A DNA stretch of 64,000 nucleotides, from contig JAFZKT010000061.1 of the NCBI GenBank assembly GCA_017553545.1, positions 1 to 64,000 on the forward strand. The letters run 5' to 3'. This document shows positions 38,486 to 46,512 of the stretch, one piece after another; the stretch's first letter is position 1, and the number at the start of each line of letters is the position of its first letter. Position numbers and translations under genes: made by a program. The notes below the pieces were generated by a model. It made no database searches and had not been told where the DNA came from. It was given only the letters and a program-made list of their open reading frames with translations. This stretch comes from Bacteroidales bacterium. Its GTDB lineage: Bacteria > Bacteroidota > Bacteroidia > Bacteroidales > UBA932.

Positions 38486-39325
38486 TTACTCCTCCGTTTG
38501 GGTTTCGGGTTCTGTTTCATTGTGATGGTGCTTGCAGTTCCCGCAGTGGTGCTTCTTGGGCGCATTGGCCTGGAAGTACTTGGCGTAGGCGGCCAGCCAG
38601 GTGTCGATGGCGGCGTCAAGGCCCTGCGAAGTCATGGTGGCGCCGGAGATGGCGTCAATCTTGTTATCCTTGACGGAAGTACCGTCGGCCTCCTTGGGAG
38701 CGCCGCCCTTTACGATGTCAAAGACGTTCTTCGCGGAGAAGTCCGCGCTTTCACCGATGAACCGGGCCTGGAAGGAAGGGTCGTCCTTGATCTTCGCGCC
38801 CAGACCGGCGGTTTCGCTTTCGTGGTCGAAGTAGGCGCCGCCGATGGTGACGTTGTCGGCCTCAAAGGAGATGTATCCCCAGATGGGGCCCCACAGGCCG
38901 GCACCGTAGATGGGAACCACCGTACGGCCGTTCTTGAAGACGAATACGGGAATGGCAGGAGCTCCGGTGGCGTTGGCGCCGCCCTTGATGTTGTAGTTCT
39001 GCCGTTTGAGTTCCTTGGGACTGTAGACGTCCAGTTTTTCACGGGCGATGCTAAGCGTATCCACTATGTTGCCGACCGTGTCGATGACGAAGGCTTTTTC
39101 AATCTCCCGGGCATACAAGTCCAGTTTTTGGGCGTTGCTCAGCAGATCCAGCGAGTCCTTGGTGCAGATACGGGCCGCAGTGAGCATCTGGGAGATGGTC
39201 TCTGCCTTTTCGTTCGCTTCCTGCTTGGCCTTGAGGCTTTGGGAAACGAACGCCAGGAGTGCGGCCACCACCACCACGATGAGGGCGGTGTAGATAACAG
39301 TGTAGATGTTGTTATTGGTATTCAT
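38486..39325 (-). CDS. nqrC: Na+-translocating NADH:quinone reductase subunit C
   Basis: Carries covalently bound FMN on a periplasmic domain. 279 residues: one N-terminal membrane helix and an FMN-binding domain with the phosphodiester-linked Thr in ISGATMTSQG. Start chosen at MNTNNNIYT; the longer frame reads into nqrB sequence. The C-terminus ends in an unusual His/Cys-rich tail, KKHHCGNCKHHHNET, followed by acidic residues, which is not part of the usual NqrC domain. Confidence 0.95.
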   Translation of the reverse strand: MNTNNNIYTVIYTALIVVVVAALLAFVSQSLKAKQEANEKAETISQMLTAARICTKDSLDLLSNAQKLDLYAREIEKAFVIDTVGNIVDTLSIAREKLDVYSPKELKRQNYNIKGGANATGAPAIPVFVFKNGRTVVPIYGAGLWGPIWGYISFEADNVTIGGAYFDHESETAGLGAKIKDDPSFQARFIGESADFSAKNVFDIVKGGAPKEADGTSVKDNKIDAISGATMTSQGLDAAIDTWLAAYAKYFQANAPKKHHCGNCKHHHNETEPETQTEE

Positions 39326-39338
39326 GGCTCGCGTACTT

Positions 39339-40490
39339 TTAGGCTTTAAGTGCTTTCTTTGCCCGGCGCGACATGTGGGCCGAAACCACACAGTGGTCGA
39401 TGAGCGGGGCGAAGGTGTTCATCAGCAGGATGGCCAGCATCATGCCCTCCATATAGCCGGGGTTCCACAGGCGCACCACAACGGCGAGGGCGCCGATGAG
39501 GAAGCCGTAGATCCACTTGCCGCATTCCGTCTGGGCAGCGGTGACGGGGTCTGTCGCCATAAAGACGGAACCGAAGAGGAAGCCGCCCATCACAATCTGA
39601 TAGTAGCAGGGGAGCGCGGTGGCGCCGGCGAGCCAGCCCAGCCAGCCCACCAGCAGGCCGCCGGCGATGCTGGAGACCATGATCTTCCAGGAAGCCACAC
39701 CCGTCCAGATGAGGAGGATGGCGCCCAGCAGGATGGCCACCACGCTGGTTTCACCGGTGCTGCCGGGGATGAAGCCCCAGAACATATCCATGAAGGAATA
39801 CTGTCCCACGGCGCCCGTGGCGGCGTCGAAGGTGCCGTCGTGGGCGATGGCCAGCGGCGTTGCGGCACTGATGGCGTCAACGTCTCCCAGGCCCGCCCAG
39901 GTCTTGGAAACCCAGACGCTGGAGCCGGACATGCTGGAAGGATAGGAGAAGAACAGGAAGGCGCGCGCCACAAGGGCGGGGTTCCAGATGTTCATGCCGG
40001 TGCCACCGAAGACCTCCTTCACGAAGATGACGGAGAAGGCGGTAGCCAGGGCCAGCATCCACAGCGGAACGTCCACGGGGACGATGAGCGGAATCAGGAA
40101 ACCGGTGACCAGATAGCCTTCGTTCACTTCTTCGCCGCGGATTTGGGCCGATGCGAACTCGATGGCAAGGCCCACTGCATAGGATACCACGAACAGGGGC
40201 AGCATCCGCAGGAGACCGTAGAAGAACTTATGGAAGAAGCCCCACTCCAGGCCGTAGAGCGTGGAGGTCTGCAGACCCACGTTGTACATGCCGAAGAGCG
40301 CGGCGGGAATGAGGGCCACAACCACCATGATCATCACGCGCTTGAGGTCGATGCCGTCCCGCACGTGGGCGCCCTTGGCCGTTACAGTGCCGGGAACCCG
40401 CAGGAAGGTGTCGAAAGCGTCGATGGAAGAATGCAGCCAGTACAGCTTGCCGCCTTTTTCAAAAAGGCCAGGTTTTTTCTCGTCTGCCAT
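39339..40490 (-). CDS. nqrB: Na+-translocating NADH:quinone reductase subunit B
   Basis: Largest membrane subunit (383 residues), with riboflavin/FMN sites and part of the Na+ channel. The covalent FMN Thr lies in DAISAATPLA. Multiple helices and GGTGMNIWNPALVARAFLFF match the family. Four bases separate it from nqrA. Confidence 0.97.
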   Translation of the reverse strand: MADEKKPGLFEKGGKLYWLHSSIDAFDTFLRVPGTVTAKGAHVRDGIDLKRVMIMVVVALIPAALFGMYNVGLQTSTLYGLEWGFFHKFFYGLLRMLPLFVVSYAVGLAIEFASAQIRGEEVNEGYLVTGFLIPLIVPVDVPLWMLALATAFSVIFVKEVFGGTGMNIWNPALVARAFLFFSYPSSMSGSSVWVSKTWAGLGDVDAISAATPLAIAHDGTFDAATGAVGQYSFMDMFWGFIPGSTGETSVVAILLGAILLIWTGVASWKIMVSSIAGGLLVGWLGWLAGATALPCYYQIVMGGFLFGSVFMATDPVTAAQTECGKWIYGFLIGALAVVVRLWNPGYMEGMMLAILLMNTFAPLIDHCVVSAHMSRRAKKALKA

Positions 40491-40493
40491 AGC

Positions 40494-41819
40494 TTATGCC
40501 ATTTCTTTGATCATTAGGTCGATACCTTTCTGGATATAGGCCTGGATCTCGTTCTTGGAAGGATCTACATAGTCGCACAGGGCCAGATCTTCGGGCAGCA
40601 CTTCATAGATGCCGAATTTCTCCATCTTCTCGATGTCTCCTGCCAGGCAGGCCTTGATGAGGTAGATGGGGAAGATGTCCATGGGGGTGACATCCTCGAA
40701 GCATTTGGTCTCCACGAATGCGCGGGGACCGCCGTGGACGTTGGTGTCCATGTCGTACAGCTTGTCCGGGGTGAGCCAGGAGAAGTAGCACATGGAGCTG
40801 CTGAAAACGCCGGGACGGATGGGCTTTGCCCAACCGAACCACTCACGCTCGTGTCCTTCATGGATGAGGGTGAGCTGGTCCTGGAAGTAGCCCAGATAGC
40901 CGTCCGCGCCCAGAATTTCGCCGGAAAGGACGTCGCCGCCGATAACGCGCACATCCGGAAGGACGTGGGCGATGTCTTGGACGGGCGTTCCGGGAACGCA
41001 TTCCACATAGCCGTGCTTGGTGGCGTCGGGTCCGGTGACGGCGACCTTGCGCTTGAGCTCAAGTTTGCCGGTGTTGATCAGGTGGCCGATGGCTGCCAGG
41101 AGCACGGGCTTCACGGTCCACACGGTCTCGCCCTTCTGGATGGGGGCGATGTGGCTGATCTGTACGCCTACGTTACCCGCGGGGTGAGGGCCGCTGACGA
41201 TGTGGATGTTCGCGTTCTGCAATTTGGCGAAGATGGAATCATCGGCCTTCACGCTCACGTGCACGGGGGCGATCATTGCCAGGGCGTCCACGCCGGACTG
41301 GAGGTCTTCCAGGGAGCCTGCGAGGGTGAATTCCGGAACCGCCGCCAGGGGAGCGGTGTTAAAGGTGGAGATGAAGATGGCCTTCGGGGCCGCATCCTGG
41401 GCCGCCATCACGCCGTAGGGGCGCTGGATGAGGCCGCACCACAGACCGCTTTTCATGAGGAGGGCTTTCACTTCCTCCGCATCCTTGGGGGCCTTTTTGC
41501 CGAAGTCCACGAAACTCTGCTTGGCATCGGCCTCAACCAGCACGGCCAGGAGTTTGCGCTTGGCACCGCGGACGACGGCCTTCACCTTTCCGCTGACGGG
41601 GCTGGTGAGGAGCACCTCCGGATGAAGTTTGTCCGCCATCACGGGCGAGCCGGCCTTCACCGGATCCCCTTCCTTCACCAGCAGCCTGGGAACCAGGCCG
41701 GCGAAATCCGTGGGTTTCACGGCAACAATGTCCGGAAGCACGCTCTTGATGACAGCGGGGGCCGCTTTTCCCTTGATGGGAATATCCAGCCCTTTTTTCA
41801 AAACAAGATGGTTTGACAT
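40494..41819 (-). CDS. nqrA: Na+-translocating NADH:quinone reductase subunit A
   Basis: Soluble cytoplasmic-side subunit of 441 residues, first gene of the nqr operon. Conserved stretches include KKGLDIPIKG, VKPTDFAGLVPRLLVKEGDPVKAGSP, VSGPHPAGNVGVQISHIAPI and EVLPEDLALCDYVDPSKNEIQ. Divergent from the uvrD-like gene; a TAACTTCG element lies about 41 bases upstream. Confidence 0.97.
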   Translation of the reverse strand: MSNHLVLKKGLDIPIKGKAAPAVIKSVLPDIVAVKPTDFAGLVPRLLVKEGDPVKAGSPVMADKLHPEVLLTSPVSGKVKAVVRGAKRKLLAVLVEADAKQSFVDFGKKAPKDAEEVKALLMKSGLWCGLIQRPYGVMAAQDAAPKAIFISTFNTAPLAAVPEFTLAGSLEDLQSGVDALAMIAPVHVSVKADDSIFAKLQNANIHIVSGPHPAGNVGVQISHIAPIQKGETVWTVKPVLLAAIGHLINTGKLELKRKVAVTGPDATKHGYVECVPGTPVQDIAHVLPDVRVIGGDVLSGEILGADGYLGYFQDQLTLIHEGHEREWFGWAKPIRPGVFSSSMCYFSWLTPDKLYDMDTNVHGGPRAFVETKCFEDVTPMDIFPIYLIKACLAGDIEKMEKFGIYEVLPEDLALCDYVDPSKNEIQAYIQKGIDLMIKEMA

Positions 41820-41860
41820 TATTGAAAAATGATTTTATGTATTTGCCTTAAAATACCGTG

Positions 41861-41868
41861 CGAAGTTA
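41861..41868 (-). promoter_or_regulatory. -7 element (TAACTTCG) for nqrABCDEF
   Basis: One base off the TAnnTTTG consensus; back-to-back with the uvrD element at 41882. Confidence 0.5.
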
Positions 41869-41881
41869 CGAAAATTTTCGC

Positions 41882-41889
41882 TAATTTCG
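41882..41889 (+). promoter_or_regulatory. -7 element (TAATTTCG) for the UvrD-like helicase
   Basis: One base off TAnnTTTG, 21 bases before the ATG; the leader carries AGAGGAAGAG, one of the few purine-rich ribosome-binding sites in the window. Confidence 0.5.
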
Positions 41890-41910
41890 CATACAATTCT
41901 AGAGGAAGAG

Positions 41911-44316
41911 ATGAGTGAGATTCTGAGCGCCTTAAATCCCGAACAGCTGAAAGCTGTAACCTGCACCGAAGGACCCATGCTGATAGTAGCCGGGGCCGGC
42001 TCCGGCAAGACCCGTGTGCTCACTTCCCGCATCGCCTATCTGATTGAACAGGGAGTGGCTCCGGAACGCATCCTGGCCCTCACTTTCACCAAGAAGGCGG
42101 CCGGGGAGATGAAGGACCGCATCGGGCTTTTTGTGGGGGAGCGCCAGGCCCGCAGAATCTGGATGGGCACCTTCCATTCGGTGTTCATCCGCTTCCTCCG
42201 GGAGTATGCCGGTGTCATCGGCTTTCCTGCCACTTTCACCATTTACGATACGCAGGATTCGGTGAGCTGTCTGAAGACTTGCGTCAAGGAAATGAACCTG
42301 GACGACAAACTCTACAAGCCCAAGGAGATTCTGTCCCGCATTTCCCGTGCAAAGAATGATCTGGTGACCCCGACGCCCTACATGAACGGCGTGGGCGGCT
42401 ACCGGGAAGACGACAACAAGCATAAGAAAGGGGAGATTTACCGCATCTACGCCCTCTACTGCCAGAAATGCAAGCAGTCCGGGGTGATGGATTTCGACGA
42501 TATCCTCCTCTATATGAATATCCTGCTGAAGCAGAGCCCAGAGGCGTTATCGGATATCGCCGGCCGTTTTGACCATATCCTGGTGGATGAGTATCAGGAC
42601 ACGAACCTGGCGCAGTATTTCATTCTTCGGAAGCTGGCCGCGCATCATCAGAACCTCTGCGTGGTGGGGGACGACTCCCAGTCCATTTATGGCTTCCGCG
42701 GGGCGCAGATCCAGAATATCCTCAACTTCCGGAAAGACTTTCCATCGGCCCGTACCTTCCGCCTGGAACGCAATTACCGCAGCACGGCCAACATCGTGAA
42801 CGCCGCCAATGCCCTGATCGCCCACAACGAGGGCCGCATTCCCAAGAACTGCGTCTCCATGGGCGAGGAAGGGGAGAAGATCCATATGGTGCACTGCTAT
42901 ACGGAGCAGGAGGAGGCCATGCAGATTGCATCGACCATTCTTTCGCGCATCCGCGAAGACGGCGCCCAATATGAAGATTTTGCCATTCTCTACCGTACTA
43001 ACGCCCAGTCGCGGGCGCTGGAAGAGCAGCTCCGCCGGCGGAACATCCCGTATATGATTTACTCCGGCAATTCCTTCTTTGAAAGGCTGGAGGTGAAGGA
43101 TATGATGGCCTACTTCAAGCTGGCGGTGAATCCTTCGGATGACGAATCTTTCAAGCGCGTGGTGAACAAGCCCACCCGCGGCATCGGAGAAACCTCCCTG
43201 CAGGCCCTGGCCCTCGCCGCCCGGGACAATGGGCTGTCGCTCTATGCGGCGGCTTCGCTTCCTTCGCTGGAGCAATATGGTTTGAAGGCTGCGGCCATTG
43301 CCAAGATCCGTTCTTTCTGTGCGTTGGTGGAGGCTGCAGCGGCGCAGGCGCCCTCGGCCGAAGCTTATGGTCTGGCCGTTTCGCTGGCCCAGGACAGCGG
43401 GCTCTATCTGTTCTATAAGGCGGATACCTCCGTGGAGGGCCAGTCCCGTTTCGCCAACGTGCAGGAACTGCTGGACAGCGTGAAGGCTTATGAAGAAGAG
43501 GTTCAGGCTTCCGCAGAGCCGGATGAGCCTGTGCATGTTACCCTGGCGGACTATCTGGAGAACGTCTCCCTGCTCTCCAACGTGGACGTGGCGGAGGACG
43601 AAACCGCCAACCGCGTGGCCCTGATGACCATCCACACGGCCAAGGGCTTGGAGTTCCCGTATGTTTTTGTCTCCGGAATGGAGGAGAATCTGTTCCCTTC
43701 CGGTGGATGGCTGGTAACGCCAAAAGACCTGGAAGAGGAACGCCGGCTGTTCTATGTGGCCATCACCCGCGCAATGAAGGCCGTCTTTTTGAGTTTCGCG
43801 GATACCCGCATGCGCAACGGCAAACACGAATCCAATTCCCCCAGCCGTTTTTTGCGTGAGCTTGCGCCGCAGTATCTGGATAAGCCGCTGATGCGTGAAG
43901 GCTTGGGCTCCTCGCGCTTTGAGCCCGGCTCTTCGCGCGTCATGCCCGACCCGGATCGGGCATCCCGTGGGTTCGGTTTTGGCTCCCGCGGTAGTTTTGG
44001 TGGCGGTTTCCCGAGGCGGGACGCTCCCTCTCGCTTCGCCGCCGGAGGCAACACTCCTTCGGTCGCTAAAAAGAAGGCCGATGCTCCCTCAGGAGTGTCG
44101 TCCTCCTCTGCGAAGCCCCCGGTCATAGACCCCTCGTTCGTCCCGGACCCGATGTCTTCCTTCAAGGCCGGTGACCGCATCGAACATAACCGTTTCGGTG
44201 CCGGTGAAGTGTTGGAAATCATGGGCGAAATGCCAGACCTCAAAGCCAAAGTCCGCTTCGACCAATACGGCGAAAAACTCCTTCTCCTCAAGTTCGCCAA
44301 ACTTCGCCATATCTAG
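41911..44316 (+). CDS. pcrA: UvrD/PcrA-type ATP-dependent DNA helicase
   Basis: SF1A 3'-5' helicase of 801 residues used in repair and replication restart. Motif I AGAGSGKT, Ia ALTFTKKAAGEM, II VDEYQDTN, III VVGDDSQSIYGFRGA, IV LERNYRS, V TIHTAKGLEFPYVF and VI FYVAITRA are all present. The C-terminal ~60 residues (FKAGDRIEHNRFGAGEVLEI) form the Tudor-like RNAP-binding end of PcrA. Between them, residues ~640-740 are a low-complexity linker containing two repeat-encoded segments: VMPDPDRAS (hairpin at 43939) and PSVAKKKADAPSG (element at 44044). Confidence 0.94.
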   Translation: MSEILSALNPEQLKAVTCTEGPMLIVAGAGSGKTRVLTSRIAYLIEQGVAPERILALTFTKKAAGEMKDRIGLFVGERQARRIWMGTFHSVFIRFLREYAGVIGFPATFTIYDTQDSVSCLKTCVKEMNLDDKLYKPKEILSRISRAKNDLVTPTPYMNGVGGYREDDNKHKKGEIYRIYALYCQKCKQSGVMDFDDILLYMNILLKQSPEALSDIAGRFDHILVDEYQDTNLAQYFILRKLAAHHQNLCVVGDDSQSIYGFRGAQIQNILNFRKDFPSARTFRLERNYRSTANIVNAANALIAHNEGRIPKNCVSMGEEGEKIHMVHCYTEQEEAMQIASTILSRIREDGAQYEDFAILYRTNAQSRALEEQLRRRNIPYMIYSGNSFFERLEVKDMMAYFKLAVNPSDDESFKRVVNKPTRGIGETSLQALALAARDNGLSLYAAASLPSLEQYGLKAAAIAKIRSFCALVEAAAAQAPSAEAYGLAVSLAQDSGLYLFYKADTSVEGQSRFANVQELLDSVKAYEEEVQASAEPDEPVHVTLADYLENVSLLSNVDVAEDETANRVALMTIHTAKGLEFPYVFVSGMEENLFPSGGWLVTPKDLEEERRLFYVAITRAMKAVFLSFADTRMRNGKHESNSPSRFLRELAPQYLDKPLMREGLGSSRFEPGSSRVMPDPDRASRGFGFGSRGSFGGGFPRRDAPSRFAAGGNTPSVAKKKADAPSGVSSSSAKPPVIDPSFVPDPMSSFKAGDRIEHNRFGAGEVLEIMGEMPDLKAKVRFDQYGEKLLLLKFAKLRHI
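43939..43966 (+). repeat. ATGCCCG...CGGGCAT coding hairpin, copy in the helicase gene
   Basis: 28 bases with stem ATGCCCGA/TCGGGCAT and a six-base loop, encoding RVMPDPDRASR. The hisS copy at 57176 has the same length and a compensating stem change. Confidence 0.7.
44044..44108 (+). repeat. Coding palindromic element, copy C (in the helicase gene)
   Basis: Stem GGAGGCAACACTCC (44044-44057) pairs with 44092-44106; core 44058-44091 is again 34 bases and shares GCTAAAAAGAAGGCCGATGC with copy A. In-frame peptide PSVAKKKADAPSG, the same frame as in rfbD copy A. Confidence 0.85.
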
Positions 44317-44326
44317 GGTTTGTACC

Positions 44327-44434
44327 GCTGGAGCGTAAGTCGCTGATTAATAGTGAGATGCAGAAACTAGGGTGCACCGCCAGGTGCACCCTATGTTTTG
44401 GAAGTGATTGATTCAGAGAGCGTTGCGATCCAGC
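44327..44434. repeat. 108-bp palindromic element, copy 2
   Basis: Same length and same left end (GCTGGAGCGTAAGT) as the copy at 8728-8835. Central hairpin TAGGGTGCACC-GCCA-GGTGCACCCTA at 44368-44393. The right end (TTGCGATCCAGC) is a degraded complement of the left end. It fills nearly the whole gap between the helicase stop (44316) and the stop codon of the convergent SDR gene, which shares its last base. Confidence 0.85.
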
Positions 44435-45273
44435 TAATCCTCGAGATTCAGCAAACGGACGGTGGCGGACCAGAGGCGCTCGTCCAAAGAAGGGGTGAGA
44501 TAGCGGCGGGGGATGGGGCGGTCTGAACGGCCGACAAAGTAACGGGGTTCGCCCACCGAAGAGAACAGCGCGCGGAGGGCGGGCTGGACGCCGGTAGCGG
44601 GCTTTTTGCAGAGGGGTTTGAAGAAGATGTCCGCGAGGGGATCGAACCAGTGGCCCATATCAATCATGTCGGAGGCTACGACACCGGGGTCTGCCAGGTG
44701 CACCTGCAGCGCGGGGTGACGGCGTTTCAGTTCCAGGGCCGATGAAAGCAGGGCGCGTTTGGCGCGGGCGTAGGTGCCCAGCTGGGAAAAATCGCGAGCG
44801 GAGGGTTGCAGATAAGACGACTCCGACAAACCTGCAAAACGACAGGTCAAAGACACCATATAAACAATTCGGGCATCCGCCGGCAAAATAGGCAGCAGTA
44901 GGGAAGTCAGCAGCCAGGGCCCGAAGTAGTTCACGGAAAAGGTGTTCTCGAAGCCGTCATCGGTCAAAGAATAGCCTTTCGATATCACACCCGCATTGTG
45001 GAAGACGGCGTTAATCGGGCACGCCGGAGCGTTGGCGGAATCGCCCTTAATGGAAGCGGCGAATGACCGCACAGACTCCATAGAAGCCAAATCCAAATGC
45101 CGCACAACGATATCCGCCGAAGGAACCCGCGAGAGAACCGAAGACCGTACCGCCTCCGCCTTGGCAAGATTCCGGCACGCCATCAGCACGGGGATGCCAC
45201 GGGAGGCGAGGGCTTCCACGGCCGCCGCGCCCATTGCGCCGGTGGCGCCTGTTATGAGATATCGGCCCGTCAT
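44434..45273 (-). CDS. Short-chain dehydrogenase/reductase (candidate hydroxysteroid dehydrogenase)
   Basis: 279-residue NAD(P)-dependent oxidoreductase related to retinol dehydrogenase-type SDRs: cofactor motif LITGATGAMG near the N-terminus, FHNAGVIS and an active-site Tyr/Lys in GTYARAKRALL. The start at 45273 overlaps the reductase stop (ATGA), which favours it over upstream in-frame codons. Sixth and last gene of the coupled operon 49823-44434. A role in oxidising or reducing a steroid 3- or other hydroxyl group is inferred from the two steroid-reductase-like neighbours. Confidence 0.78.
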   Translation of the reverse strand: MTGRYLITGATGAMGAAAVEALASRGIPVLMACRNLAKAEAVRSSVLSRVPSADIVVRHLDLASMESVRSFAASIKGDSANAPACPINAVFHNAGVISKGYSLTDDGFENTFSVNYFGPWLLTSLLLPILPADARIVYMVSLTCRFAGLSESSYLQPSARDFSQLGTYARAKRALLSSALELKRRHPALQVHLADPGVVASDMIDMGHWFDPLADIFFKPLCKKPATGVQPALRALFSSVGEPRYFVGRSDRPIPRRYLTPSLDERLWSATVRLLNLED

Positions 45274-46511
45274 TTCCCGGCCCATCGCGCCTCCGCTTTC
45301 GAAACCTCGCGGGCAAGCGGGGCGGGTAAATCTGCCACGCAGCGGTGGCATTTCATTTCGCGGCCATACATCCGGCCGATGCAATAGTTCGAGTGTCCGC
45401 ACTCGCTCCTGGTGATTTCCCCGCTGTGGAGCTTGTTCACGAAATCCGTGTCCCGCACCAGCGCGCGGGCAACCTGCAGGCCCTGGAAGCCCGCCGCCAG
45501 CACTTCTTCCATCTTATTCAAAGACACCAGCCCGCCCACATAGATGAGAGGCAGTGAAACCGCTGCCCGGAAACGTTTGGCTTCCTCCAGGAAATAGGCT
45601 TCCTTATACGGTACGGTGGGGATGATGACCCGCCCCATCAGCCGGGCGATAATCTTGACGGCCCAGTCGGTCTTCCAGGACGGGTAATAAGAAAATGCTT
45701 TGAGAGGCATGGCCCCGCGCATCACTTCCATGGGCGCTTTGCTCACGAAGCCGGCCGACAAAACGATGGCGTGCACCCCCAGCCTTTCCAGCTCGCGGGC
45801 CACTTCCAGGCACTCCGGCTCCTGCATTCCGCGGCGGAATCCGTCGTGCATGTTCATCTTCACGATCACGCCCATGTCGTCCCCGGCGGCCTCCAGTACG
45901 CGACGGATAACCCGCTGCATAAAGCGCATCCGGTTCTCCAGCGAACCGCCGTAGGAGTCCCGCCGATGATTGGTGTAAGGGGAGAGAAACTGGCTGATGA
46001 GATAGCCGTGTCCGGCGTGGATTTCCACGCAGTCGAAGCCGGCTTCTCGGGCCAGGTTAACCGCCGTGCCGAAGTCTTCTACCAGCTGGTCGATGTCCTT
46101 CACGGAAAGCCGACGGACAAAGGTGGGGGAGTAGAGATTAAAGCCCCCGGAAGCGCCCACGGGCATGCATCCGCAGGTGGAGCGGTGCGTCATATTGCCG
46201 CAGTGCCCCAGCTGGATGGAGCATTTTGCGCCCTCCGCGTGCACGGCGTCCGTAATCTTGCGGAGTCCCGGTACAATCTCTTTCCGCATCCACAGCTGCC
46301 CCCGGAATGAAAGGCCGCTCTGGCTCACGGAAGCATAGGCGAGGGTGGTCATTCCCACGCCGCCCCGGGCTACGGCCGTATGGTAGTCGAACAGCTCCTG
46401 CGACGGGCTGTTGTTATGCGCCATATTCTCAAAAGCTGCCGAACGGATAACCCTGTTCCGAAGCGTAACAGGACCAATGGTAACAGGCGTAAAGACCGAA
46501 GACTCAATCAT
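45270..46511 (-). CDS. Old Yellow Enzyme family NADH:flavin oxidoreductase (5-beta-reductase/BaiCD-like candidate)
   Basis: 413 residues of the FMN-binding TIM barrel only: FTPVTIGPVTLRNRVIRSAAFENM, QLGHCGNMTH, FDCVEIHAGHGYLISQFLSPYTNHRRDSYGGSLENRMRF-type segments, and phosphate-binding YVGGLVSLNKMEEVLAAGF. It lacks the C-terminal FAD/NAD module of BaiCD/BaiH and 2,4-dienoyl-CoA reductase (~650 residues). Four cysteines near the end (CGHSNYC, CHRC) recall their iron-sulfur ligands, but the spacing is not classical. With the adjacent 5-alpha-reductase homologue it could reduce a 3-oxo-delta-4 steroid; substrate unproven. Confidence 0.8.
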   Translation of the reverse strand: MIESSVFTPVTIGPVTLRNRVIRSAAFENMAHNNSPSQELFDYHTAVARGGVGMTTLAYASVSQSGLSFRGQLWMRKEIVPGLRKITDAVHAEGAKCSIQLGHCGNMTHRSTCGCMPVGASGGFNLYSPTFVRRLSVKDIDQLVEDFGTAVNLAREAGFDCVEIHAGHGYLISQFLSPYTNHRRDSYGGSLENRMRFMQRVIRRVLEAAGDDMGVIVKMNMHDGFRRGMQEPECLEVARELERLGVHAIVLSAGFVSKAPMEVMRGAMPLKAFSYYPSWKTDWAVKIIARLMGRVIIPTVPYKEAYFLEEAKRFRAAVSLPLIYVGGLVSLNKMEEVLAAGFQGLQVARALVRDTDFVNKLHSGEITRSECGHSNYCIGRMYGREMKCHRCVADLPAPLAREVSKAEARWAGK

Positions 46512-46512
46512 A

